From the NCBI GenBank assembly GCA_020736575.1, contig JAGPYM010000006.1, positions 248,001-312,000 on the forward strand: 64,000 nucleotides of DNA, given 5' to 3'. Position 1 is the first letter of the stretch, and the number at the start of each line of letters is the position of its first letter. Shown here one piece after another: positions 29,941 through 41,297 of the stretch. The translations under genes were made by a program, and so were the position numbers. The notes under the pieces were generated by a model. It saw only the letters and a list, made by a program, of their open reading frames with translations. It did not search any database and was not told the origin of the DNA. The DNA comes from Thelonectria olida (Eukaryota > Ascomycota > Sordariomycetes > Hypocreales > Nectriaceae).

Positions 29941-32900
29941 ACTCAACTAGCTGAACAGGACCCGGACTCGTGCCCAGGAGTCCCGACAAAGGAGAGAACT
30001 TGGGGAAACTGGAGATGAAGAACGTAATGAAGAAGTAGAAGGATAGGCGTTTGCGCAGGAGGCGGCCCAAGATTAAGCAAGATGCGATGATGGTACGGAC
30101 GAAGAATAGACTATGATGAAGAAAGCAGAAGAGAACGAAGCCTGACAGGAGAGTCGAGGATGGTGTTGGCCGGGCATATTGCTCGTCGCGGCCAGGGAAA
30201 GAACCGTTGCGTGAAGTTGATACATAATTGGAAAGAGCTGGCACCAATCACTCCAGCCCATCTCAGCACGTAGCATGGGTACTTGCCTTGGAGTTGGGCG
30301 CGAAAGAATGGAAAGCATGATAGTATTGTACATGTAAAGTGACAGGAGGGCCCGAAAAGAAGTTGCTACTCAGTCTTGCAAGAAAATCATGTTTGGTTTC
30401 CCGTAGGACCAAGGCACCTTTGGATGCTGCGTTGATCAGGCGACCATTTGAGAAAGCAGTAAATCACACATGACTGAGAACCATATAGAGCAACTGCGAG
30501 TAAGTGCCACAGACTGGCGATGCAAACTCTCCAAATACGGCAAGTGGTGAGGAACGATGGTGGTTGAAGCTTCGACAACAATGGCCGAGGACACGGCCGT
30601 CTTTGTACGCAAACAGAGTAACGAGCGAAACGGACCATGAAACGCACCTGTGAACCACTCGGCTGCTCACATCAGCATTACATCATTACACCATCATGTC
30701 AACAGACCTGTTGAATCTCGTCTCGGCAACTGTCACGACCCGCATCATGTTTCCATGTCACCTGCTCAACTGGGCAAGCCAGTGTCTTTTTCTCAAACAA
30801 GACACTTGCATCGTATAGCAGCGTGGTATGTAGGTAGGTAGCACGTTGCCAAGGTGGATGAGGGGGGAAGGCGTTGCGAGAATTAGGAAAGTCGTCGAGT
30901 ATGACGAGCGTGGCTGCAGATGGCATTTGTGCAGTCAACCGAGGTGGGCATCTGTATGCGGGCACGGAGAACTACCTGCAGATAAGACGCCTGAAACGGG
31001 CAGGGGACCAGTCCTAAGTCGAATGCAGATAATGTGAAGCATCGTGGTTCGTTTGGCGAGAATCGAAAAGACGCGCGGGACCCCCGAGACCTGGTTGGTG
31101 GAAGTATGCTGCATTCTAGCGACTGTCAAGCTGTCTTACCGTTCGAGATCTTAGAGCTTGGCCGTCGTGGCTGCGATGGCTGCGATCTACGCTGAGGTTA
31201 GGGTTGAGGTTGGAGGAGGAGCAGCAGCCTCGGAGGCAAACTACTGCACAGATGCCGTATCCTCCAGAGTCATGGCGACATCATCGTTGGCGAGAATGGG
31301 AAACAAGAGCTAGGCAAAAGAAGTCAACTCCGTCTATCGCCCCTCAACAAACCCTGCTTGAGTTCTAGATCTCGCATTCATGCCCTTCCCCTCTTCTCCC
31401 CGCAGTTGTTCCGGGGCAAAACGAGTCCTTTTCTATATCGCTCACACACACATGCAACCGACGTTGGTTCTGCCACCTGCGAACATGAAGGGGCTAGGGT
31501 TGCGTTGGGCAAAGCTGCCGCTTGCGCCACCCAGGTCCTGCTGAGAGAGGAGGAGGAGGAGGAGCCGAACAGTGAGTTCGAGACGAGGGGATCCATTCTT
31601 GAGAGAGGGAGGGGGAGAGTGACTGAGAGAGGATGGAAAGCTTGAACCTAATGCAAGTGTGCTGGGGACCTTGCATTAGCGAGGTCCGTCGTGTTCTAGA
31701 CCTGTCGACGGAGCTGATGCGAGGAAACCTTGGAGGAACAGGACCGACGGGATGGGTTGGCAATGGGTAGACGGGAAATGCCGTCATTCGCCCGGCTTCA
31801 AGCTCTCTCTTCCAAGATTTTTTACTTTCTATTGTCTCCCATCTTGAGGAGGCATGAATGAAGATCTTGCTCATGTAGATTGCAATCCAGATCCATGCTT
31901 GCGGGCAGTGGTTCCATGGAAATTGCCCCAATCTCCAGACCACTGTCTCAACGAAATGGCCCTGTGTCTACGTAATACGTACGTCGGGAGTCGTATTTCC
32001 CAGTTACGCGGAGAAGTTGGTGCTCGTACTCGGTGTCGGTACCGCTTAGAATTCAATCGACTGAACGAATACTCGGATATGATACATCACGGCAGCCGAA
32101 CAATAGTCTACGGTAGAAATGATGACAGGTGGGCTCCTCTCCTGTCATCGGTGCAATGGGCTCCCGCATTCCGGCGACAGAAAGAAGGCTGCATTTGACT
32201 TTTGCAAGTGAGGGGATTCATTGCATTCCATTCATCGCCCTCTCACAAACCGTCGTCAGTTCACTGCTGGGAAGCTATCTCTTTGTGTGGTTCGAAGTCA
32301 GGTCAACCGCCTTGCCACCCTGGTTCCTCACTAGCATGCAAACGCCCGCATCGCATCTCTCTCTCTCCCATCCCATCCCATCCCATCCCATCCCATCCCA
32401 TCCCATCCCATCCCATCCCATCCCATCCCATCCCGAAGCCGACTTCCCGTTCCCTTTGCCGCTAGTCGCACACGCAACACCAAAGCTCAAAGAGCCCAGG
32501 GCTTGGGTTGGTTGGTCCGTGGAACTGCGGCACGTCCTCACCCCGAAACCGACGGCGGGAAGGGAAGGGAAGAGCCACCAAGGGAAAGGCAGGATGGTTT
32601 GTGTTGGACAAAACGTCTCAAAGAGCGCAGAGAGGCCCAAGCCGTCCGGTGAAGAACTTGATGAAGGCACACAGGAACGAGAGCGGCAAAGCGGCAGAAG
32701 AAAATGTAGCTTGCTTATGCAAATGCTGCTCCCATCGGTGGCGTGTTGATTTCTGCCAGGGCAATTAAACTAACACTCGCGTGGCCACGAACTCCTGTTC
32801 ATCGTTGCTTGGCTAGGTATTTCTTTTAGTTGATATGATGTCTTTGATCCAACTATTCGTATATTTTGTACATGGAATACTAGTTAACTGCTGGTTGCCA

Positions 32901-34439
32901 AGACGGCCCGAGCGATGAGTCGAGAAGCGCCATGCCTCATTTCTTGAGGGTGTCAAGAGTGTCTCTGTCGGTAGTCGAGAGATGTGCATCTGAGACTGAG
33001 GAACTCATTTTTTGCCGATTCAATTCCCGCCAATCAGCCAACCATGATTAGTCTGTACAAAACAAAAAGCATCTTGCATCAATAAACAGCGGGAAAGGTG
33101 CCATAGGTCGTCAATGCCCGAAAAGTCGCAGCGCGTCATGTCGCGGAGTGGACACGGGGTCATGGTTGTGGTCATGCCATGGTGGCTCTCAGGCTATGAT
33201 TTGGCGGGGATGAGACAAGTCACAGGGTGCTGCGAGATAATTCAGAAGGCCCGACGAATATCAAGTTTTATGTAACTAGGCTTTCTTTTCATAGATATTA
33301 TTTTTGCCATGAATCCAGGAACAAGCGTCGTCTTGCCGCCGTCCTGTCCTGTCCTGAATGCTGGAATACGTCGGTTGGATTATAGCGTATGATTGATGCC
33401 ACCTCGAGTATGAACCCAGACTTATTTCATCAGCTATCTATTTCATAAAAGCGTGCCCGCCTTGGAACGAGTCAGGCAGATGGAACGGCAGCGTCCCATC
33501 CAAGCTGGGGAGAGAAACCAAGGAAACCAAGTTAAGCCAAGGTGGTGTTGGTTGTGAGAGTGGCGTCGCTGGCCGCCCGCCGCGTCAGTGCAGAGCTAGA
33601 GACAAGACGGGATGGCATCGCAGGCTAGTCGAGAGGTCTCCTGGAGGAAGGCCTAGGATGAATGAGACGAGACGACCCGATTGCCAAGTCATGGGTGGTG
33701 GTGAGTAGGGGAGCCACGCGGCCACTCCAAATCTGACTTGATCCCCTTCAGGCTCTGGAGGGATCTCAAATGTGACCTAGACGCTGGGCGTGATGCAGGG
33801 ACTCAGGGACAGACTGACGAGTGGCTAGATGAGAGAATAAAATGCAACTGTCACCTGTCTGTCGTTGTTGTTGCTGCTGGATCGCTTGTTTGTTTGACCT
33901 GTTTCTTCAGTCGAGTCTCGTTTGTTGGGTTGTGTCAGAATACGAACAAGGAAGAATCCGTGCATGCTCCAGAACAGGAACGGAGAAGATGAGCCACAGC
34001 TTGGAGTGTAGCAGATTAACGACATGTCAAAACCAACACTGAGCAAGCCATTCAGTGACAGATCCATTTGCATTATTCTGTGCCGCATCCGTATCCGGAC
34101 CTCCCTTCTCATGGATCCTCAAGCCGGGCTCTTCCAGCTGCGCGACTCGATCCGTCACCAGCGGCCAATCCGTAGCGCACCCGCATCAAGCCACAGAGCG
34201 CCATTCGTGCTTGTCCGCTGAAACTATCACGCAGCTGCCACTGACAGCCACTGGAAGCCATTCAGTGTGCGTGCGCACTGACCACCCCACGGGACAGGCT
34301 AAAAAGGCCCCGGAGCCCAGGGCATGGTGCATGGAACGAACCGCTGCGAAAGGCAACTTGCAGGCTTGGTTTCCCGTCCACTCAAGTCGCTCTTTCCCCT
34401 CTTCTTTTCCTTCCGTTACTTCCCCCCCGTTCCCCCCCT
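29941..34439. other. gene-poor 4.5 kb
   Basis: No gene I can support. It holds the PLAC8 promoter, a GGTA run near 30831-30840, a TCCCA satellite at 32366-32434 and many short frames without codon bias. A short regulatory RNA or an unrecognised multi-exon gene could hide here, but nothing in the sequence points to one. Confidence 0.4.
32366..32434. repeat. (TCCCA)n pentanucleotide satellite
   Basis: Thirteen uninterrupted TCCCA units plus a partial TCCC, preceded by a short TC run. The perfect array implies recent slippage. Confidence 0.97.
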
Positions 34440-35539
34440 AAAAAAAGGACGATCACACCTGCCCTGACCTTTCTCCTCTCTTTTTTCGCCCCCGTGCCCT
34501 GGTCAGTTCTGGTACAAGGCCAATCTCAATCTCTCTCCCTGAATCTCCCCATTCATCAATCCATCGCCCAAATCGCCCATCCCTATCTTGAGTCTTTGAA
34601 TCCCTCCTTCTTTTTCTCTCTGTTCTCTCGAACAGAAGAACATCACCACCATCGCAATAGAGAAAACCCTTCTTCTCGCCGTTTGTCCTTCCCTTGTGTG
34701 TCTTTTGCTTCTTCCTCCAATTTTGTTTTTGGGTGGCACGTGTGTTTGCTCGTTCCCTTCACTGCCAAACTCCAACTCGGCTGTGCCCCGACACCCATCC
34801 GACTGTTTCGTCTATCCACAGTCTCTCTCGCCTTCTCCGTTATTCAGACTCAGAAAACCGGACCAGTCATCGTCACTGACAGAGTCTTTCTCCTTGTCGC
34901 CTCATTTTGGAAAACTGTCAAGACCTTTGTTGGAGGCCTGAACTCTGTCTGCCTCGGCCTCTCCCTCTGAAAAACCACAAACCATCGTCTTAACCGTTCC
35001 ACGCAACAAGATTCACTGATCAAGAACGGTACGTCCACATCCTATTTTGTGCATTGCATATCTTGTACGAAGTACTTTGTACCTAAAAGCTATTCCCTGC
35101 TCCTTGGGCCCTCTTTTGGAGTCTTGGCTTTGGTGGCACCCTGACCTGGTCCCACCAACAAGACTGGGCCCATGTCCCATCGGCCATGCCCATGTCTCCC
35201 CATGCACCGAAGCGACCTTAGCACCTCCCAGTTGACTGTGGCCATGGCATGGGCTCCTCGCTTCTCAAGCTCTAAGGGTCCCCCCCCCCAGCCATTCGCA
35301 CTTCCCATTGCCTTTTCTACCTTGTGGTCTCCCTTTAACCTTCACCACCCGCACTGAGTTCCCAATGCTAACTCTCTCTCTTCTTTCAAATCTAGAATCG
35401 AATCTCTGAAATTCATTCTGTTTGATTGATTCCTCCCTCGAGGTTCTCATAAGAGCTCGACCCTCTCTCTCTCTCCTCCCCTTTTCCTCGTCGCTCCCGC
35501 ACCAACTCTCCACTCCAAGCACACAACACAACCGCCACG
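34440..35539 (+). promoter_or_regulatory. long pyrimidine-rich leader with a predicted 5' UTR intron
   Basis: From about 34440 the plus strand is strongly CT-rich, typical of fungal transcription start regions. At 35029 a GTACGT donor and at 35395 a TTTCAAATCTAG acceptor, with a GCTAAC branch site 22-27 nt upstream, define a likely 367-nt intron in the 5' UTR of the gene starting at 35540. The leader has several upstream ATGs, so translation may be regulated. Confidence 0.5.
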
Positions 35540-35995
35540 ATGCCTTCGAATTACGAGAAACTCGGCCGCCCTACCGGCCCCAGCATCGACACTGTCGCAA
35601 TCCCCGAAAAATGCGCCGTCTCACACCTCAGCCCCCTCGACGCCAACACTCGCCCCAGCGCTGCCTCAACCCCATGCTCTGATCGGGGCAACCCCTTCGA
35701 CACCGACGTCGAAGCCATGGTTCCCTCCAAGACTACCGATACCTGCTCCAACAGGATCGCCCAACAAGTTAGCAAAAGCGAGTGCCAAGTCTGGCCTGGC
35801 AAGGAACAATGGAGGCAAAAGGCCAAGCTCGCCAAGAAGCAGCGTGGATGCACCTGCATGAATCGCCTCAGTCGCCGAAATAAAATCATCGCCAAGGTCC
35901 TCATCGTCTTTCTCGTGGTTGGAATTGCCGTGGGCGTCGGTTTCGGTATCAGCAAGCCCCTGGGCGCTCACATTTGGGGCGACAACAACAAATAA
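35540..35995 (+). CDS. conserved small single-pass membrane protein
   Basis: A 151-residue intronless ORF with a good context (CCACGATGCC). Residues 1-80 are Ser/Thr/Pro-rich and polar, with SAASTPCSDRGNPFDTDVEA, a pattern I associate with a conserved but unnamed Sordariomycete family. KSECQVWPGKEQWRQKAKLA and a basic CTCMNRLSRRNK precede one hydrophobic helix, IIAKVLIVFLVVGIAVGVGF, near residues 117-138, and a short polar tail. The positive-inside rule predicts an N-terminus in the cytosol and a tail outside or in the lumen. The very long leader and large empty upstream region suggest elaborate regulation. Function unknown. Confidence 0.75.
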   Translation: MPSNYEKLGRPTGPSIDTVAIPEKCAVSHLSPLDANTRPSAASTPCSDRGNPFDTDVEAMVPSKTTDTCSNRIAQQVSKSECQVWPGKEQWRQKAKLAKKQRGCTCMNRLSRRNKIIAKVLIVFLVVGIAVGVGFGISKPLGAHIWGDNNK

Positions 35996-37785
35996 ACGGC
36001 CCAAGGTCCATGTCATGTCATCACGTCTCAACACCCGCGTCATTGTCATACTCCCTTCTTCCTTTATGACATGGAACCACTATCCACCAAACAACACGTC
36101 GTCAGTCTACCGACCAGCAGACTGTCGATTCATCCTCACCGTTGCCTTTTCGGATTTTCAAATATCTAGATACCCCATTGGCGACAACCAACCATGCTAG
36201 CAGCAGCACCAGCTACACGCCCGTCGAGGACCACGTCCTGGAGATTCAGACCCGTTTTGTACATTAATCCGGCGGGCCTTGGTTCTCTCAAACTTCTACA
36301 GCCTCTTTTTCTCTCTTTTTATTCCGTTAGCGGAACCAACTACCGGATTTCGACATCATGATTTGGCGTTTGAGGGTGTTATCTTGCCTCTCTTTTTTTC
36401 GTAATTGCACCTGGTCTTTTTTCAGGGGGGGCATTATGTTGGAACGGACTTGAAGGAGTACAGCACAATGGGACTACCTATGGTATAGAGTCTGTCGTCT
36501 GAGTGACACTTGACTACAATTTCTTTTCTTTCTTTCGGTTCTTCCTATTGGTATGGAGGGAGGGCCACGGTAGAGTCAGATCACTCAGTGTCCTATCTAG
36601 AAAGGGAAAAAAATATGAAAATAATCAACCCTTGCCTTTTAAGTTGTCCGACTGGGCCACGTGATGTTTTTTACAGTTTTGGATAAGAGTGTAGAAAGTA
36701 TCAGTCTGTCTGTACTGTGCCGAACTGCATCACTTTCATAGGTAGGTATGTGACTTTCCACGACTGTCCTCTGACCAAGTATGCAGGCGTCCAATAATGA
36801 TCAGTGTTCAACAGCGTGCAAGTCAAAATGGGCGGTTGACGTCCAACGTGGATCCCATGATCCCCATGATCCCCCGCCAACACCAATGCAAGGGACCAGG
36901 CACTGCCGACATAAGGCTGCGTGCGGGTTTGCCTGCTGATCTCAGATGCCCTTGGTGGGAACTCCCATTCACGAGAGCCGTTTTTATTTAACCAATTCAG
37001 GAACTTGGGATCAAACGGTGCGGGATGTGATTTGCTATCCGTGGCAGGTTTGTGGTGGTGGGTGGAGAAGTTTGGTCCGAAGCTTCCGAAGCGCGGGGGG
37101 TGGGATGACCGGGTGAGGGGATATAAGAGATCAGAGGTGCACCTGGTTTGTGAAATGATGGAGGGGTTTGTTTGTGCGGTTTGTTTTTGAAAGGATTGAT
37201 GCTGGTTTGGGCTGGGGCCTTGACGGTCGTCTGTCTATTGCTGATCCGATGCGTAGAAGAACTTACACCATCCCATCCAAGACCTTCTTCAAGAGTCGTC
37301 CTTCACTGTCCATGGACACGATACGTACAGTCATCCCATCGATTCCGATTCATCCATCATTCACTCCAAGAGCAATCATCCAGACCACCCGTCTCATCTT
37401 CCTCGCCTCCAAACCCGTCTTCCCCCTCGAGAAAAAGAAGCCTATCTCAGCTACACGTCTAAGTCACCGACCTAGCTGTGGAAGAGCTCTTCTGAGCCAT
37501 GGGTCTGCTCCGCTTGGGAGGAAAGCTTCTCGTACTCGTGACAGAGCGTCGGTCTTCGTCTTCGTCCGTCCTCCGACGCCGAAGTCCTCCCCAGCTTACC
37601 GACTGCGTGACCTTTCTTACCGGTTTGGCTGTGGGGGGTTCCTCCAGCGAGCGCCGTCTTAGGTTCTAGTGAAGAGTGCCAGGATGTTCAGTGATGGCAG
37701 GCAGTTTGCTCCCCACGCTCTCTTCTAGACGCAATGGGTTCTCTGGTTCAGGTATGTGTACTCTGCACGTTGTACCTTGAGGATC
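35996..37785. other. intergenic, convergent, no gene seen
   Basis: 1.8 kb between two convergent ORFs. A GGTA pair occurs near 36739-36749. An open frame at 37168-37662 has no ATG-anchored family resemblance and looks incidental. Confidence 0.4.
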
Positions 37786-38562
37786 CTATGCTGTCGACTT
37801 GATGGACAACCATTCCCCCAGGCCGTCAACTTGGGGGGCTTGAGTTGAAACCGTGAATGCCTGGTTTGCCGCCATCGTTGGCCCACTTACGCCTCCCATC
37901 TTGAGAGGGGCACTGGGGTTCCGGGGTGGTTTTCGGCGCCCAAATGTATTCGTTCTGTTGTTGAAGGAAACACCGCTGTCCACGGTTTCTTCTTGCGGGA
38001 TACCTCCCATAAGTTCAGAAGGTGGGATCGTCCGTTCTTGCGGGATGTGTCTCATCGATTCGAAAGGGAGAATCGTCCGCTCTTGACGTAGACTGCTTGT
38101 AGAGCCAAATCGAATGGGAACTCTTCCATGGCCAGGCTGCTCTTGAGAGGCTTGATTCACCAGCTTTGCCCTCGTCGGTAAAGTTGTCTTCCGCAGTTGT
38201 TCGCGGCGTTCGATCTTGTCCCCGGCGGGAAGCTTCCGGTCCTCCCAACTTCGGGCTCGATGGTGATGAGGACTCACCGTCGCGCCTTTGACTTTGAAAC
38301 ACGAAGGCCAGTCTTGCTGGTTGAGAGCCTGGGCCATGGCTCTGCGCCTCAGGTCCCCAGTCGGAACGAGCTGTTGATGCTGTTGAGGTTTCCGCTCGGC
38401 GCGAACAGTGTGTGGCTCAGGCCGCTTCTCCGGAGACGTCCCGGCCTCATAGTCGCCATCGTCTTCGTCCCAGCGTCGTATGAAATACAACTCCAGAGCC
38501 TTAGTGACTGCGACAAGGAATAAAAGGAACACGACGGTGACGGTGAGGTGGACAAGGGCCAT
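37786..38562 (-). CDS. orphan single-pass membrane protein
   Basis: From the ATG at 38562 the frame gives 258 residues. MALVHLTVTVVFLLFLVAVT forms one hydrophobic helix at the very N-terminus, followed by RRWDEDDGDYEAG and a long basic, Gln/Arg/Pro-rich, probably disordered tail. A local repeat RQERTILPFESM / PQERTIPPSELM / PQEETV is visible near residues 180-215. I recognise no domain. The frame continues upstream of this ATG without membrane character, and a GTAAGT...TTCAG pair in that stretch suggests a 5' UTR intron. It is moderately likely to be a real gene. Confidence 0.5.
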   Translation of the reverse strand: MALVHLTVTVVFLLFLVAVTKALELYFIRRWDEDDGDYEAGTSPEKRPEPHTVRAERKPQQHQQLVPTGDLRRRAMAQALNQQDWPSCFKVKGATVSPHHHRARSWEDRKLPAGDKIERREQLRKTTLPTRAKLVNQASQEQPGHGRVPIRFGSTSSLRQERTILPFESMRHIPQERTIPPSELMGGIPQEETVDSGVSFNNRTNTFGRRKPPRNPSAPLKMGGVSGPTMAANQAFTVSTQAPQVDGLGEWLSIKSTA

Positions 38563-39155
38563 AGCTTTAGATTGTTGCCAACAGTGAGGATGAGGTCGGT
38601 GAAAGGGTTGCTTGTCGGACTGAACAGAGTATATCATTACCACTCGCCCGTGTAGAGACCATATGGCGCCGTCGAGACTTACGTAGACTGGGCAAAGGGG
38701 AGTCGTCTCGGTTGCCTTGGCCACCACTTGACGATGATGTGTTGGAAAAGAAGACGCGCCTCGGTCCTTGTTGCAAGTTTGGCCTTATAATGAGACTCAC
38801 CAGACACGCATCTTGCGTGGAGACGTAGATATTTGTCCAGATGAGAAGCCGTTTGCGACAGCATCAACAATGCGAATTCAGCAATCGCAGAAGCTAACAA
38901 AGCAGCAAAGGAGCGTCATGGCCTACCTATCTTTGTTCATCCGTTTACAAGTGCAGGTGAATGGTTGGCCCTCTGTTCCTAGCAAACAAAAGGTCTTGTG
39001 CGGTAAACATGGCAGATCATGTTTCCTCTGAACCACGGCTCAGATTGAATATAAAATAACCCATATCTCGACACATTCCGCTCATTCCTCGATACAGGCA
39101 TCTGTTCTCAAAGACTCCCTCATATCTACATCGGGCCCTTCAACTACCGCTCACC
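38563..39155. promoter_or_regulatory. divergent intergenic region with TATA element
   Basis: Separates two divergently oriented membrane-protein ORFs. A plus-strand AATATAAAATAA at 39048-39059, about 97 bp before the ATG at 39156, is a good TATA candidate. Confidence 0.5.
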
Positions 39156-39350
39156 ATGGCCGGCCGGAGCAAGACTAACAAAATCGCAGGCCTCATCTTC
39201 CTCTGCGTTGGGATCGTATTTATCGTCTCTCTGATCGGCGCCGCTTCGTGGGTGGGCTTTCGGAGCTGGCGTCGCGACAGAAGCCGCGAGAGCAACGATG
39301 TCGAAGCGGGCGTTGACAGTCATCAGCTGCAGAGTCGGGGGATCAATTAG
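39156..39350 (+). CDS. 64-residue single-pass membrane peptide
   Basis: A short ORF with context ACCATGGCC and a TATA element upstream. KTNKIAGLIFLCVGIVFIVS is a clear transmembrane helix (about residues 8-33), flanked by a basic GFRSWRRDRSRES and an acidic tail. No homologue comes to mind. It is small enough to be chance, but the context and membrane design favour a gene. Confidence 0.5.
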   Translation: MAGRSKTNKIAGLIFLCVGIVFIVSLIGAASWVGFRSWRRDRSRESNDVEAGVDSHQLQSRGIN

Positions 39351-39550
39351 AAGTTGGACTAACAGTCTGCAGAGAGCTGTCTAGCAGCCAAATAGAGATT
39401 GGATTCACTCCGAATAATTCCGTGTCATTGTTGTCGAGTGAAAGTGCGTGATTCCTTGTCGTGGTCGAGTATATCAACCAATGCGACACCCCCTGTTCCT
39501 CACACAAGCATTCCCTTCCCCAAGTTTACGCTGACTCTCCACCTCGCAAC

Positions 39551-39946
39551 ATGGGGAAGTATTCCACAATCTCCTTGTTCCCAGTCCCGGGGCCGGCTTC
39601 ATTCCCTCCTCCGGGCCCGGTCCCTATAACACTCGAGGTCCCTATAATAGACCCTCCACCCGCAGATGACTCAACTGCCCATATCGTTAAAACAGTAATC
39701 GAATTCGTCCTCGTAATGGAATGGGATGACGAAACCGAAGCCAAGGGCAGGAGCCAACGCGCGCTTCTTTGGGGAGGCGTCGTCTTTAGTGTCATCGTGG
39801 GCATGCTCGTAGCATCAGGCATTCTCTCAGCCATGTATCATGTGAAGCGCTCGCGTGAGAGGACGAGATACATCGAGCACGAGCTGTTCCGGCTTGATCG
39901 TCAGGGCAGACAGCAGAGGCTCCCAGGCTATGAGCAGTCGAGATAA
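39551..39946 (+). CDS. 131-residue single-pass membrane protein
   Basis: The ATG at 39551 opens MGKYSTISLFPVPGPASFPP, a Pro-rich N-terminal half. A helix (LLWGGVVFSVIVGMLVASGI) follows near residues 82-103, then a basic tail KRSRERTRYIEHELFRLDRQ. The architecture mirrors the preceding 64-residue ORF (helix followed by RSRE/RDRSRE-type basic tail), 200 bp away on the same strand, so the two may be diverged duplicates or exons of one transcript. Function unknown. Confidence 0.5.
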   Translation: MGKYSTISLFPVPGPASFPPPGPVPITLEVPIIDPPPADDSTAHIVKTVIEFVLVMEWDDETEAKGRSQRALLWGGVVFSVIVGMLVASGILSAMYHVKRSRERTRYIEHELFRLDRQGRQQRLPGYEQSR

Positions 39947-40487
39947 TAATAATGGTAAAAAGCAATTTCATGATTTATGAAAACGTAGATACTAGGGAGC
40001 CACAGTCTTGCATTTCCCTTCTCGTCCAAACAGCAGGCAGGTCTTGATCTCATACATAGAACAGCCATGCCTAATACTGCTGGGACGGCCAAAACACTAC
40101 TCTAACGAGCCTCTATGTTCATCCATTCATATCTAGTCTTTCATCTGTCCCATTTCAAGCCACAAAACTCCAAGTTCCTATACAAACGCCAGTTCTGTTC
40201 ACCCCTGCACAGAACATAATAACTCCCTTCGCCTTCGCGAACAAACCCCCACGAACATCACAAACACTCCCAATAGTACAATCGAAACAGCATCCTTCCT
40301 CGACAGGATATAAAGCCCTTCCACAAACGCCATGGACTTTCACAATCCTCATCTCCTCGCCGGCAAGCACCAGAGAGCAATCCCCCACAGAGCAAAAACA
40401 CCTCCTCCTCTCAAGGAAGCAACACTTTGCTACCAAGCCCTCATCTTCTCGCCTTGCTTGGTTCTCAATCCCCTGAGCGAGTTCACA
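39947..40487. other. intergenic / 5' leader
   Basis: No separate gene. The frame of the next gene is open from an ATG at 40332, which could add 52 residues, but that extension lacks secretory or conserved character. I treat it as leader. Confidence 0.4.
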
Positions 40488-41297
40488 ATGGCTCCTTTCC
40501 GGTTCCCCGACTCCATGCTCCCCGAAGCCATGAAGCTCCTGCAGCTCCGCGACGAGGCCGACGGCGACGCCCCTGCGGCTGATCCCGACGGCGGCAAGAA
40601 GACTCCTGTCGCTGTGATCGTCATCTTGACCATCGCCGGCGTTGCTTTCGTCGGCGGCACCGCCTTCATGGCCCTGCAGCGCAACGGGTATTGTCTAAGC
40701 AGGAACCGCTCTAGCAGCAAGCATAATAACACTGGCAGCAGCAGCAGCAGTCACCGCAGCACTTCTCGCCGCAACGACCACCACCGCTCCTCCCGCGGCG
40801 GTCGTGGCGGTGCCAGCGATGGCATTGAGCTTCAGGAAACCCCTTTCCAGCGCAACATGCGCCTCGCCGTTGAGCGCCAGCTCCGAGAGAACCCTGCGTC
40901 TGCCAGCTACGTCGCTGAGGACCCCCGTCCTGACCATAGCCGAAATGCCCGTCAGGCCCGCCAGGAGCGCATCGTCCACTCCAGCAGCCGTCCCGTCAAC
41001 GCCCTCGGCATCTCCACCGAGAACCGTTCCTCTGGTAAGCACCCTCAGCGCTCTCTCAGCTGCCAGCCCTCCCAGTCCTCCCAGCTGACCATGCCCTCCC
41101 TTCCTCGTCCCACAAAGGCCCACGATCCTAAGAGCTACCTCCATCGTGTGCAAGCCGCCCAACCAAGTTCTTCCCAAGATCAGCTCGTGGAGCATCACCC
41201 CGAACCCGAATCTCCGGTGCGAAGGGTTAGGTCGGCGCGGGATCGACTCCGTGAGCAGTATTGTGGTAAGAAGGTCAGGCGCTTCTCCCTAGACTAG
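40488..41297 (+). CDS. single-pass membrane protein with Ser/Arg-rich tail
   Basis: Starting at the ATG in CACAATGGCT, 269 residues. The N-terminal 38 residues are acidic, then KKTPVAVIVILTIAGVAFVG and VGGTAFMALQ form one helix (about 37-63). A Ser/His/Arg-rich low-complexity tail follows, with NMRLAVERQLRENPASASYV and a basic C-terminus VRRVRSARDRLREQYCGKKV. No domain recognised. Third-position GC bias supports coding. It is one of five neighbouring single-helix proteins. Confidence 0.62.
   Translation: MAPFRFPDSMLPEAMKLLQLRDEADGDAPAADPDGGKKTPVAVIVILTIAGVAFVGGTAFMALQRNGYCLSRNRSSSKHNNTGSSSSSHRSTSRRNDHHRSSRGGRGGASDGIELQETPFQRNMRLAVERQLRENPASASYVAEDPRPDHSRNARQARQERIVHSSSRPVNALGISTENRSSGKHPQRSLSCQPSQSSQLTMPSLPRPTKAHDPKSYLHRVQAAQPSSSQDQLVEHHPEPESPVRRVRSARDRLREQYCGKKVRRFSLD

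Noticed and set aside
32129..32749. 206-codon frame across the TCCCA array
   Set aside because: The middle is SHPIPSHPIP from the satellite; flanks have no coding character.
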